In this document: piece after piece, positions 26,270 to 34,955 of the stretch
Layout of the letters: each line of letters opens with the position of its first letter
Numbering within the stretch: the first letter of the stretch is position 1
Origin: Collodictyon triciliatum
Lineage: Eukaryota > CRuMs
Direction of reading: 5' to 3'
Assembly: GCA_043381765.1 (NCBI GenBank)
Contig: JBHJMP010000080.1
Coordinates: forward strand, 1-34,955
Length of the DNA: 34,955 bases
The notes under the pieces: model-generated
Seen by the model: only the letters and a program-made list of their open reading frames with translations
Database searches by the model: none
What the model was told of the DNA's origin: nothing
Made by a program: the position numbers and the translations under genes

Positions 26270-27021
26270 GTTGGCAAGTTCTGTCCGTATCTCCTTTATG
26301 TGTGAATATGTGTGCGTCGGCGTTGTTGTCTGAGTGGGTATTTTGTTTGGGCGGTTGTATGAGCCCGAGAGAATCAGCAGCATCGTGATCCGGTCAACCG
26401 TGATCGCTTTTTGTAGATTCCAATCATTTATTTTCCACAAAGGCAACAAAGCGATCTGAAATTCAGCCAAAACAGTACCTAGATTTATTGCATACATACT
26501 CAATTAGTGATTATATATAGCAGTTACGTATTAAATTGATATATGTCATATTTAATGAGACTATAAGCATGCAAACACAGTATATTATTAAATTCCAGAA
26601 TAAGGGTTTGGCCGAACCAAAGTCAAATATGTGCGACACAGGAATTCCGGCTCCAATCAATCCAACCACTTTGATCAGAAACACAGAATCCACGCCAAAC
26701 CTCGTGCGCTGTTCTGAGTTCTTTGAGAGGCGTCACTAAGCGAGCTTCAAAAACCTTCACTGCAAAGTCAGACGAAGTAGGGAAGCGGGACACCACTGTA
26801 TCCAGATTCATACCTTCTCACCCAGCAACGGGCTTTTTTGGCCTCGCTCCTCAGTCTTTTTTTTTGGGTGGTCAACGCAACTCAACATGTTTCTCTGTCT
26901 GTTTTTCTCTTTCTTCTTCCTTTTACTTTGTGGTAATACTTGCTTGTCGATTTTTTTTTTTTTTTGTATATGTTGACTATCTTAACTCATTGATTCAACT
27001 TAGTTTCATATTTTGTTGAGA
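26270..27021. other. Divergent intergenic region with possible - strand exons
   Basis: The region between the Rpb4-like start (-) and the TM9SF start (+). On the - strand there are two protein-like stretches: about 26493-26300 (reading ALLPLWKINDWNLQKAIT) and about 26814-26700 (reading SDFAVKVFEARLVTPLKEL). A third, shorter one near 26680 reads KVVGLIGAGIPVSHIFDFG. I could not join them in phase or name a family. They may be 5' exons of Rpb4, a small separate gene, or chance. Confidence 0.35.
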
Positions 27022-27476
27022 ATGCTCAAGCAAAGCATCTTCTCTGGATTTTTATTATCGGGTCTGCTACATCTCTCCTTCGTCTCAGCCTTTTATCTAC
27101 CCGGCGTCGCCCCAGTGGATTACCCAGACGAAGCAAAAGTTGATCTCAAAGTATGCTTCCACCGGTTTTTTCTCCAAATTGCCTTTTTTATTTTATTTTA
27201 TTTTGTTTCTAGTCCTGTCTCCTTTTCACTTTGACGACAATGTTTGGCTCACGCTCTAATATATATTATTTTTCTTAAGTCTTGATGAGTCAGCAAATTA
27301 GGTCGGCAGTGAAATCTCCATTTTTCGAATAGGTGAACAAGTTGACTTCAGTAAAGACACAGCTACCATACGACTACTACTCCCTTCCGTTCTGCCGCCC
27401 GGCAAAAATTGAAAGCACTGTCGAGAACCTTGGTGAAGTTCTCTATGGAGATCGCATCCAAAACTCACGCTATGAG
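27022..27476 (+). CDS. TM9SF (EMP70) family membrane protein, first two exons only
   Basis: Two exons (27022-27150 and 27333-27476, phase 0) encode 91 residues from the ATG. They contain a signal peptide ([17 protein letters not shown]) and the TM9SF lumenal start [11 protein letters not shown]. Then come [20 protein letters not shown] and [19 protein letters not shown], all highly conserved in TM9SF1-4/EMP70. These are nine-span Golgi/endosomal proteins of about 600 residues. Here the gene simply stops: after the GTGATC donor at 27477 comes about 150 bases of intron-like DNA, an AAAAC repeat and a 100-N gap. Beyond the gap the coding sequence is Nup160, not TM9SF. About 85% of the protein, including all membrane spans, is missing from the window. 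Confidence 0.93.
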
Positions 27477-27628
27477 GTGATCTCGCTGTTCTATTGCTTC
27501 TATTTTATTACCTTTCGTGTCTGTTTACACTGCAGTGTTTTGATGTGCTAGTGGTATTTTGCCAACTTTTTTTTTATTGTGGCTGCTTGTTGTACTTGTT
27601 TGTAAAGAATTGGTTAGCAACAATGCCA

Positions 27629-27715
27629 AAAACAAAACAAAACAAAACAAAACAAAACAAAACAAAACAAAACAAAACAAAACAAAACAAAACAAAACAA
27701 AACAAAACAAAACAA
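27629..27715. repeat. (AAAAC)n microsatellite at the gap
   Basis: Seventeen perfect pentanucleotide copies in what should be intron two of the TM9SF gene, running straight into the 100-N gap. Confidence 0.95.
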
Positions 27716-27815
27716 NNNNNNNNNNNNNNNNNNNNNNNNNNNNNNNNNNNNNNNNNNNNNNNNNNNNNNNNNNNNNNNNNNNNNNNNNNNNNNNNNNNNN
27801 NNNNNNNNNNNNNNN
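27716..27815. other. Assembly gap of exactly 100 N
   Basis: A placeholder-sized gap between unlike repeats (AAAAC left, TTTAC right). It separates a truncated TM9SF gene from the C-terminal half of Nup160. Confidence 0.95.
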
Positions 27816-27931
27816 TTTACTTTACTTTACTTTACTTTACTTTACTTTACTTTACTTTACTTTACTTTACTTTACTTTACTTTACTTTACTTTACTTTAC
27901 TTTACTTTACTTTACTGTACTTTACTGTACT
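27816..27931. repeat. (TTTAC)n microsatellite, right edge of inserted block
   Basis: About 22 copies of the same unit, in the same orientation, as the tract at 20508. It lies 125 bases before the exon in which Nup160 resumes. The 27932-28054 remainder is intron-like. Confidence 0.95.
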
Positions 27932-28054
27932 GTTGTTTTTATGTTTGTTCAATCCGATTGTTTCTCCCCTTTATTTTTCTCTCATGATGTCGTCATTTTT
28001 GTTGAAAAAGAAGTACGAAATGCATACAGACAACGAACAACTAACAATAATTAG

Positions 28055-31000
28055 ACAACGAAGACACCTTGCTTGATTTTGTTCTCGATTCTTACGTCAG
28101 AGAAAGAAACGATGACAGGTCTAAACAGCCGGGATTCGCAAGCGAGGAGATGAAAGTTGTTTTGCAAACCATGTTAGCGAACTTTATTTCTTCACGATAT
28201 TTCATTCTATCCATGGGTCCAATTACCACATCCCTTTATACATTTTTTTGTACCAATTGATAATAGCAAGACAAGACAATAAACAATTCACGACAATTTG
28301 TTTCTTATCCAGAGACGAGATCAAATCGCTTGATATTCTCCTTATTTTGTATCACAAGAAGGAGTTTGATATCGTCCTAGTAAGCACACTTAGCATTTGC
28401 GAGCATGAAGCATTACCTTTTTTATAAAAAATTAATTACAATGTTGAAAGCCGACGTAAGATATGAAGTTCAAATCATGATTTTTCTTTTTCTTTTATTC
28501 TTGTATTCTTTTTCCTTTTTTTCCTTTTTTTCCTTTTTTTTCCTTTTTTTCCTTTTTTCCTTTTTCCTTTTTCCTTTTTCCTTTTTCCTTTTTCCTTTTT
28601 CCTTTTTCCTTTTTCCTTTTCTTTTCTTTTTCTTGCTCTCAAACCACAGGAAAATATGAACGAATTCGGGCTGTCTGATGATGTTCGTTCGGTAAGTAAT
28701 TTCCTTCAAGAATTGCTCCAAGGATAAAATACGTCCAATCGAAATTCAGAACCAAGATATTGGCCCAGCATATACATAAAAACATTTAGTGAAATACCTG
28801 ATAGTATGCAAATAGAAAAGGAAGAGAGAAATAAATCAAGAGGGAAAGAAAAAGTGAAGCCAGACTATACCAGAATGATTCACAATCCCCTTATGTTAAC
28901 TATATTTTCTCTCAAAAAATTCAGTGCTTTCTTGGATTCATTTGGGCTCATATGGGGAATATCGGTGCATTGGATGAATTTGAAAAAGTGAATGTATCTC
29001 GAAGTATGTTTATAGGAAGACCGTAGTGAAAATAACGGCAGTACACTGATTGACAACAAAATCACATTTCTTTGCTGTGCAATAAATTAATATATATATA
29101 TAACACAAACGCTAAATATTTATACTTACATAACTAGTTCCAAAGTATATTACATTTGGACTGAATTATCCTGAAAAACAAACGACCAGTGGTGATTACA
29201 CTCACCACTTTGCAAACAGCGTCTTACAAGCCCTTATCGATATGTCTACAAGATCAGGTTTATATTAATTTCACAAAAAAAATTTTAATTTTGAAGTCAA
29301 TGCTATGGAGAGCTGAATCTATGAGCCAATAACCCTAGTCTCCAAACCAATTCTTGTTTTTTTTTCTTTTATCCTGTGTCATTCTCGATCTTCGGGAATA
29401 TTTTGCAATTAAATAGGACACAAAGAAAAGATAGACCCTTCCAGAATATTCGATTTCGTGAAGCGAATATGCAGTGAGTATACGGAGGAAGATTATATGA
29501 TAGACATGTCACAGGTACATATGAATAGACGGAAAATTTTTTTATCGTATTTTCCCTTTTACCTGCCCCTAATTCTAGCCCATTTTTTTTTTGGAAGGAT
29601 TTTCTTTAACGTCAATTTTTAAGGTAATATCGCACCCAAAAAAATAACATTAGATATATGAGTTCCAAAAAAAAGCATTCAGATACTTTCTCAGCGTTGA
29701 ATCGTTTGACCACGCACTTGAAATCTTGGACAAAATATTTGCGTAGGATTGATTTACATGGCATGAGCATGCCCCCCGCACTCAGTTTTTCTCTTGATAA
29801 TTTTTTTTTTTTTAGAAAAAAACTCTTATCTATTTGAAATTAAATACGTAAACTGAGGTCAAAAAATTGATATAAATCCATGGATATATATATATGTTAA
29901 AAATTGGATGAATTCAATAGGCACTTCAGTATGAGGCGAATGGAATTGCTAGATTCTAATATCAATCCCCAAGAAGAATTCAGTGAGATGTTGGAAATTT
30001 TTGTGATTCGTGCAGTTACGCCAAGGGAAACACAATCACTACAATATCAGACAATAGGATTTCAAGTACTTAATGACATGCACTCTAATACTCCTTAATA
30101 ATATCAAGAAAATATTTTGAATAATCGAATGAACTTCAATAACATTAATAAATAAACAAAAAATCAAAGTCCCTAGGAAATTTGCATAGAAAATATTCGT
30201 ACTACGTGACGGATTCTCTTCTTCACTTAATTGCGAAGCTGAAAATCGAGCAGGTAAATTATTATTACTTTTTTTTTTTTTTTTTTTTTGCTTATCTCCT
30301 AAGAGCTACAGGATAACATTCGAGTCTTGCTCAATCCATCATTTCATCCCCTCGCTTGATTAAGTTGGTTGTGTGCAGTTTTTCTTATGAAGCTGAACAC
30401 GTACATCGTAGTGTGACATTTACTTCAAAGGACTCTACACACTGTTCTTGGGTGTAAAAGAGTATCGATTAGGTAAAGTTCTTCTAACTTTCCTCACGTG
30501 GACAATTTATTTGTTTATTTGTTTATTTGTTTATTTGTTTATTTGTTTATTTGTTTATTTGTTTATTTGTTTATTTTTTATTTTTTATTATTATTATTAT
30601 TACTATTACTATTACTATTACTATTACTATTACTATTACTATTACTATTACTATTACTATTACTATTACTATTATTATTGGGAACTTTACCTAGACAAAT
30701 AATTATATATATTAACAGTCAACTTTATTACCTATCTCTACGGATATTGTGTATAGCTGCATCAACCATCATCCACTTGGCTGAAAGAATAAATTATGAA
30801 TGCAAGCAAATGGATGAAAACACAATTGAAGTAATATGAATTTAATTATGTGACGGTAGTTTTTAGGACGAAAGATTTTTTTTTATTGGTTAATCATTCA
30901 ATACGAAGGTTAAAATACGCTATCATTGACAATTTTACATAAAGAATATAAAAATCACATACATTTGTCATGTTATAGAGTTTAAGAAACTGCTATCTGA

Positions 31001-32443
31001 CTGCCTTGACCTTGATGCAATTCAGCGGATGTGCATCCATAACATCGGCTTATGTTTATGCAGTATTATATCTATTCATTGTTGCGCGAAATATTTTATT
31101 GTCTAGTTTTCTTTCTTATTTTTTTAATATAAAAACAACAACCAAACTCACTGTTGCTTTAATAGAGTGCAGATAGCCCGTGGGCCACATACAAGGCAGC
31201 ATTACAGCCTTCCGGTAAGAGAGCATACAACAACAGTTCTTTTTTTTCCCTTACATTAGCATTTTTGCCGATTATTTTTTATTTTCCCTTTGCGCATTTT
31301 TATGCTCGTGTTATACAGCATCAGCACGAGACCGATTATTTTCTATGAAGGGGTTATGTGTGGAAACTAACAGTTTTATTCAAATTAGTCTCAGATACAA
31401 GGTTCTGTCGCTTCCCTGTTTATACGATGGATGACATAGAACAAAGATATAACATATTTAGTGCATACTGTGCCATAAGAAAGTGTGAGTAAATGATATC
31501 ATTCTCACCCTTTTTATTTACTACTTTTACTTATTGCTAGTACTAGTAATAGTAATAGTATTAACATCAATATATCACTATTGAATCCCCACAACGAACC
31601 CCTTTAGAAAATACACTCATTAAAAGGAAGAAGGTTTTCCCTTTTTCTTCAGCATTGACCATTCTCTAAAATTTAAATGCAAATATATGTAAAATATTAG
31701 GTCAGTCTGGCGACCATACAACAGAACCGACTGAGATCGTGCGTGAGCTAATAAGGCTCGGCGAAATCGGTCTGGCCTCTAGTGTTGCTGTAGATGACGA
31801 AGATCCTCACGGAGCCTTCTTTTTCTACCTCACATGCCTATACGTTGATATTCACAATGCAGATGATTTTTTGTAGGAATATTACTCTGGAAATACTTTT
31901 CATGTATACATATATAAATGTACACATGACGTAAAACGATTCTACATTGGACAATATTCGCTGTTTACAATTTCTCGGTTGCTCTTGATATTAATTGCAA
32001 ACTGTCGCACTCAGGAATGATAAGCCTCGACTTTTGAGTATCATCACATCGTACGACGCACCAACTTTACTGGAATCTTGTGCTAGGTAGGATTATATGT
32101 TGTAATATCAATTTTTAGAAAAAGCTGCATAATCACATTATTGAACATCTGACTGTATTATGCTGTGTTAATATTATATATATCTATACATTCCCTCTTC
32201 TTTTCATCTCTTTCGTGAATGGGGCACTTTCATCACTCAGCCGTTCGATGATTAAATTTACAGCATGTATATCTCATCTTATGTAGGCTGGTTACGAAAT
32301 ACTTGAGATTAATGAGCACATCCGAGGTCTCGCATCGCTATCACTTTGTTGTAAAGGACACACTGGAGGAACTGATCCATTCAAGCAATCATGAGATTTT
32401 GATCGACAAGACTCTGAGTAGTGAACTCTCTACAACACGCTGA
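28055..32443 (+). CDS. Nup160/Nup120-type nucleoporin, C-terminal half
   Basis: Exons: 28055-28118, 28313-28379, 28650-28691, 28925-29003, 29138-29257, 29417-29514, 29683-29742, 29921 to about 29988, 30190-30253, 30412-30472, 30757-30830, 30979-31062, 31166-31214, 31389-31484, 31701-31872, 32015-32086, 32287-32443 (TGA). Phases agree except around the 29683 and 29921 exons. This is the alpha-helical part of Nup160. Landmarks that line up with animal Nup160 are FLSVESFDHALEILDKIF, YFKGLYTLFLGVKEYRL, SLRNCYLTALTLMQF then DSPWATYKAALQPS, MDDIEQRYNIFSAYCAIRK, and EIVRELIRLGEIGLASSVA. It ends KTLSSELSTTR. The first exon needs one preceding base (G+AC), exactly what the exon ending at 20403 supplies, so the two halves join as YYALSTA-D-NEDTLLDFV. 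AATAAA at 32527 is a possible poly(A) signal. Confidence 0.75.
28501..28632. repeat. Intronic (CCTTTTT)n pyrimidine repeat
   Basis: About 130 bases of T and C in units of seven or so, ending 17 bases before the acceptor at 28649 in Nup160. It looks like an expanded polypyrimidine tract. Confidence 0.9.
30507..30680. repeat. Compound (TTTGTTTA)n and (ATTACT)n repeat
   Basis: Nine or so copies of an 8-base unit (30507-30575) followed by ATT and then about twelve ATTACT copies (30586-30680), in the Nup160 intron before the acceptor at 30756. Confidence 0.93.
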
Positions 32444-33462
32444 GCGGGAGCCATCAACCAACGCCGACGGTCTGTTAAGCCTTTAAAAGTCTCAAAACAA
32501 AGTTGGAAGAAAAGGAAGCAGAATGAAATAAACATGATTTCCGCGAGGAACGAACGACTCGGCACAGTAAGCATCATATGCAACCCTGAATAAGGCCTGA
32601 TTCATTCCTTTTCATTTTCCAATCGTTCTTTCTGCTTCACAAACCCGTGCAGCTGCGGTGAATGCGCGCTCCGTGCGTAACATTGGGGATTGCGAAGAGT
32701 AGTTGTCTCATGGCAACAATGCTTTCCATGTATGCTTATAAAATAATTTTACGTCATATTTTACAGTCTGTGTCCAATTCTCTAATTTACATATGAATTA
32801 TGATCATATTTACTATAAATTCCAATTGTGTAAAATAAAAGAAATCAAAATTGTGGTATCGTGGTCATTTCCACTATGGCTACCCAATTGGGATGAAGCA
32901 ATCGCGCGAGGAAGGACAAAACACTATCCTAATACATGGTAATTTTTATAGAATATCACCCAAATTAATCATGATTTGTCTGAATTCGTTTGTTATGCGG
33001 CGCGTGCTGTTCATGCGCGCCTACTGTGGAATATGCCAAATTGGGTTTCTAGTGGAATCCTTCCTGCCAAGCCAAGTTTTTTTCTATAAGAATTCTTGGT
33101 GTGGCAATCGAAGGATAATGCGTATAATGTACATTTTTTTTCTGAAGCCATCCGTAGCAGCCACACCATTTTGTGCCTCAACATTTTGATTATTTTTTTC
33201 CTTTGAACCGGTGTGGCATTTGGAAATTGTCAAGACGTATGAGTTGGTTGGTTAGAACAAAACAATACAAAAGCAAACATATAAATAATAGAGCAGCGTT
33301 TGTTTTTCTTGGCGGCTACACAAATTCTCTGGAGCTTTCATCAGAACACACAGCTTCACGTCGAGCTTTAGAGACGATAGCAAACACCCACAGACATACA
33401 GATGCGAATCCAGTTGACAAGAATCGTGGAAGACTCAATAACAACCTAATACCCGAAGCTAG
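32444..33462. other. Intergenic region, Nup160 to Myb gene
   Basis: A 1-kb interval. 32444-32850 shows no coding signal beyond the poly(A) candidate. From 32850 to 33190 one + frame is open but resembles no family. The stretch 33310-33450 is richer in G and C and open on + (SEHTASRRALETIANTHRHT), so it may be a leader or 5' exon of the Myb gene. It does not read in frame into the Myb ATG without a splice. Confidence 0.4.
32527..32532 (+). terminator. Candidate poly(A) signal of Nup160
   Basis: AATAAA 84 bases after the Nup160 stop codon. Plausible spacing, but the motif is frequent in this DNA. Confidence 0.3.
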
Positions 33463-34077
33463 ATGGAGAAGACAAATACCAAAGGACGATCCAAGATGTG
33501 GACCAAGCAAGAAGATCACATCCTCGTTGCAACTGTGGGCCTTCTTCCCAAGTGCTGCTGGAAGCGAGTGTCACAGGTATAGGGCACAGAAAACAACCAC
33601 CTAACTCTCGCGACTGATAATAAACACCAGATAATCCATCATGTCAATGCGTCATTGCAGGCCCTTGGTGGACGACGCACGGCTGAACAATGCTGCCAGC
33701 GCTGGCACCGAGTTCTGAGTCCCAAGGTGCGAGAAGGCGTGTGGACAGCCGAAGAAGATGCGACTCTCATGACCGCAGTAGAGCGCTTGGGACTGCGTGC
33801 TTGGCGCTCTGTGGCAGAATGTCTCGCGCCTCGCTCCGAACTGCAGTGCCGTTTGCGCCACACGCAGCTTTCACGGCGAGCAAATCCTGTTTTCCACAAC
33901 CTCCCTTTCCCACTGAATTCTCACAGTCTTGCGTTGGGCACACCGTCCGCGTCCCATCGTAGCAGTGGCTACATCCCGCCCGAGCCCAAGCTTGAGTCTC
34001 CAACGCCGGCTCAAAGACACGGACTCTCGCACGTCGCATCCGATCCGCGAATGGCCATCTCTTCCCTTCTCAACTAA
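33463..34077 (+). CDS. Two-repeat Myb/SANT DNA-binding protein
   Basis: Two exons (33463-33576, 33661-34077; TAA) encode 176 residues. The first repeat starts at MWTKQEDHILVATVGLLP and CCWKRVSQ. It continues across the intron as ALGGRRTAEQCCQRWHRVL, the third helix of a Myb repeat. The second repeat reads GVWTAEEDATLMTAVERLG and AWRSVAECLAPRSELQCRLR. The spaced tryptophans, the acidic EED, and RT--QC--RW / R---QCR-R are typical of Myb DNA-binding repeats, so a nuclear transcription factor is likely. The 65-residue tail is Pro/Ser-rich without a domain. The gene is clearly richer in G and C than its neighbours. An acceptor-like CTAG sits directly before the ATG, so a 5' exon could exist. AATAAA motifs cluster at 34219-34246. 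Confidence 0.85.
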
Positions 34078-34506
34078 CATTCACATTCCTGCACATGGCG
34101 GTTGTGTTCTCTTTTTTTTTCTTTCTTCATGGGAAGTGTCGAGCTAATACCATAGCGGAGAGCCTTAGCTAGCAATCCTTCCTTTTTTTTTTTTTTATCA
34201 TAGATATGTAGACTCAAAAATAAAAGAAATTAATAAAATCAATAAACCAAAATAAGAACGAGAGTAACATCAACTTTTCCAGGGTAATCCATGCGTGGTG
34301 TGCCTTGGTATGGAGTTAATCTTGTGTTATCATTACACGCGGTTGCCTCCACTGTTTGCAGTAAATGGACTATATACGATAGTTGTATATTTTATCTCAA
34401 CCAGGCTTCTCGGGCTAGTAATTCGACAAAAAGACCACCCGCAGCCCCATCTGGGCACGCATATATCATTATTGTGATTTTATTGCCAATGAAGTATTTA
34501 GGGAGT
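34078..34506. other. Convergent 3' intergenic region
   Basis: Between the Myb stop (+) and the stop of the last - strand exon. Apart from the AATAAA cluster and T/A runs I see nothing; the + open frames at 34291-34554 lie partly antisense to that exon. Confidence 0.5.
34219..34246 (+). terminator. Cluster of AATAAA motifs after the Myb gene
   Basis: Three AATAAA hexamers (34219, 34232, 34241) lie 140-165 bases after the Myb stop. They are likely poly(A) signal candidates, though the region is A-rich. Confidence 0.3.
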
Positions 34507-34628
34507 CTAGTAAACTCTTCTCCATGGTTCGCCTGCAGACGCAATCAAGATTAATGCGGGTTCGCTCTCTTCCTCTAATTTGCGCAGTCGGTCATGTAGT
34601 TTGGTTATGTCTTCCTCTATGGGTGTTC
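34507..34628 (-). CDS. Last exon of an unidentified - strand gene
   Basis: On the - strand an acceptor (ATCAAG) at 34629 opens a 122-nt exon ending in TAG at 34507. It reads TPIEEDITKLHDRLRKLEEE and then SEPALILIASAGEPWRRVY. The first part is a charged heptad-like helix that may form a coiled coil; the short tail is mixed. I do not recognise the family. The upstream part of the gene lies beyond the window, across the purine repeat at 34756-34955, which would be pyrimidine-rich in its sense direction. Confidence 0.5.
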
Positions 34629-34755
34629 CTTGATCGATTAAGTAGCATTATTAAATTGTTTAAGCCTTAGGGGCTCTTGCTCTCATAAATCAGTCCGAGG
34701 TTGGTAAAATATATGGCATGAGTCTAGAAAATTGTTCTCTGACATAGATACGACA
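34629..34755. other. Presumed intron of the right-edge - strand gene
   Basis: AT-rich sequence between the acceptor of the last - strand exon and the purine repeat. Nothing recognised. Confidence 0.4.
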
Positions 34756-34955
34756 TTAAGAAAAGAAAAAAGAAAAAAGAAAAAAGAAAAAAGAAAAAAG
34801 AAAAAAGAAAAAAGAAAAAAGAAAAAAGAAAAAAGAAAAAAAAAAAAAAAAAAAAGAAAAAAGGAAAAAAGGAAAAAAGAAAAAAGAAAAGGAAAAAAGG
34901 AAAAAAGAAAAAGGAAAAAAGAAAAAGGAAAAAAGAAAAAAGGAAAAAAGAAAAA
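34756..34955. repeat. Purine tract (GAAAAAA)n to the window edge
   Basis: Two hundred bases of A and G in GAAAAAA and GGAAAAAA units with an internal pure-A stretch (34837-34854). Probably intronic in the - strand gene at the right edge. Confidence 0.95.

Noticed and set aside
25751-26503. A 250-codon F/S/L-rich frame on - and a K/E/R frame on +
   Set aside because: Both are translations of the GAAAA tract inside the first Rpb4 intron.
28313-29257. Pentatricopeptide (PPR) protein
   Set aside because: Helical pairs such as FDIVLENMNEFGL resemble PPR units, but the downstream exons match Nup160 in order and the phase joins the N-terminal half.

Overview
This is nuclear DNA of a eukaryote. Every recognisable gene is cut by many short GT-AG introns, and the window is AT-rich and full of microsatellites, most of them in introns. 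Genes end with TAA, TAG and TGA, so the genetic code is standard. An IFT70 gene implies a ciliated or flagellated lineage. I cannot name the species; a free-living protist is the best reading (a rhizarian is only a guess).

Left part, 1-5000, + strand: the 3' end of a TKL-type protein kinase; a 677-base gap; an alpha/beta hydrolase of a type common in bacteria, whose 5' end lies in the gap; and the first exons of a probable secreted protein that runs into a 100-N gap.

Centre-left, 5000-15300, - strand: a 23-exon gene joining a BRWD/PHIP-type cryptic Tudor module, a long disordered stretch and a kelch propeller of about ten blades. Upstream of it is a complete peptide-methionine sulfoxide reductase A (MsrA) of four exons.

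Centre to right, 15300-32443, + strand: a Nup160/Nup120-type nucleoporin. Its N-terminal propeller half (15337-20403) and C-terminal helical half (28055-32443) are separated by about 7.5 kb that holds unrelated genes: IFT70 lacking its first exon(s), a complete Rpb4-like RNA polymerase subunit on the - strand, and only the first two exons of a TM9SF protein. Both edges of this block lie in TTTAC microsatellites with N runs, one of them exactly 100 N. The Nup160 reading phase is kept if the block is removed. The simplest explanation is a scaffold misjoin; a real insertion is the alternative.

Right end: a small two-repeat Myb/SANT protein (+), then the last exon of an unidentified - strand gene that continues past the window.

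I found no operon, CRISPR array, transposon, tRNA or rRNA. No new multi-gene system is visible. The two points most worth following are the interrupted Nup160 locus and the Tudor-kelch fusion. Exon boundaries were set by eye from splice consensus, phase and family knowledge, with no alignment run.
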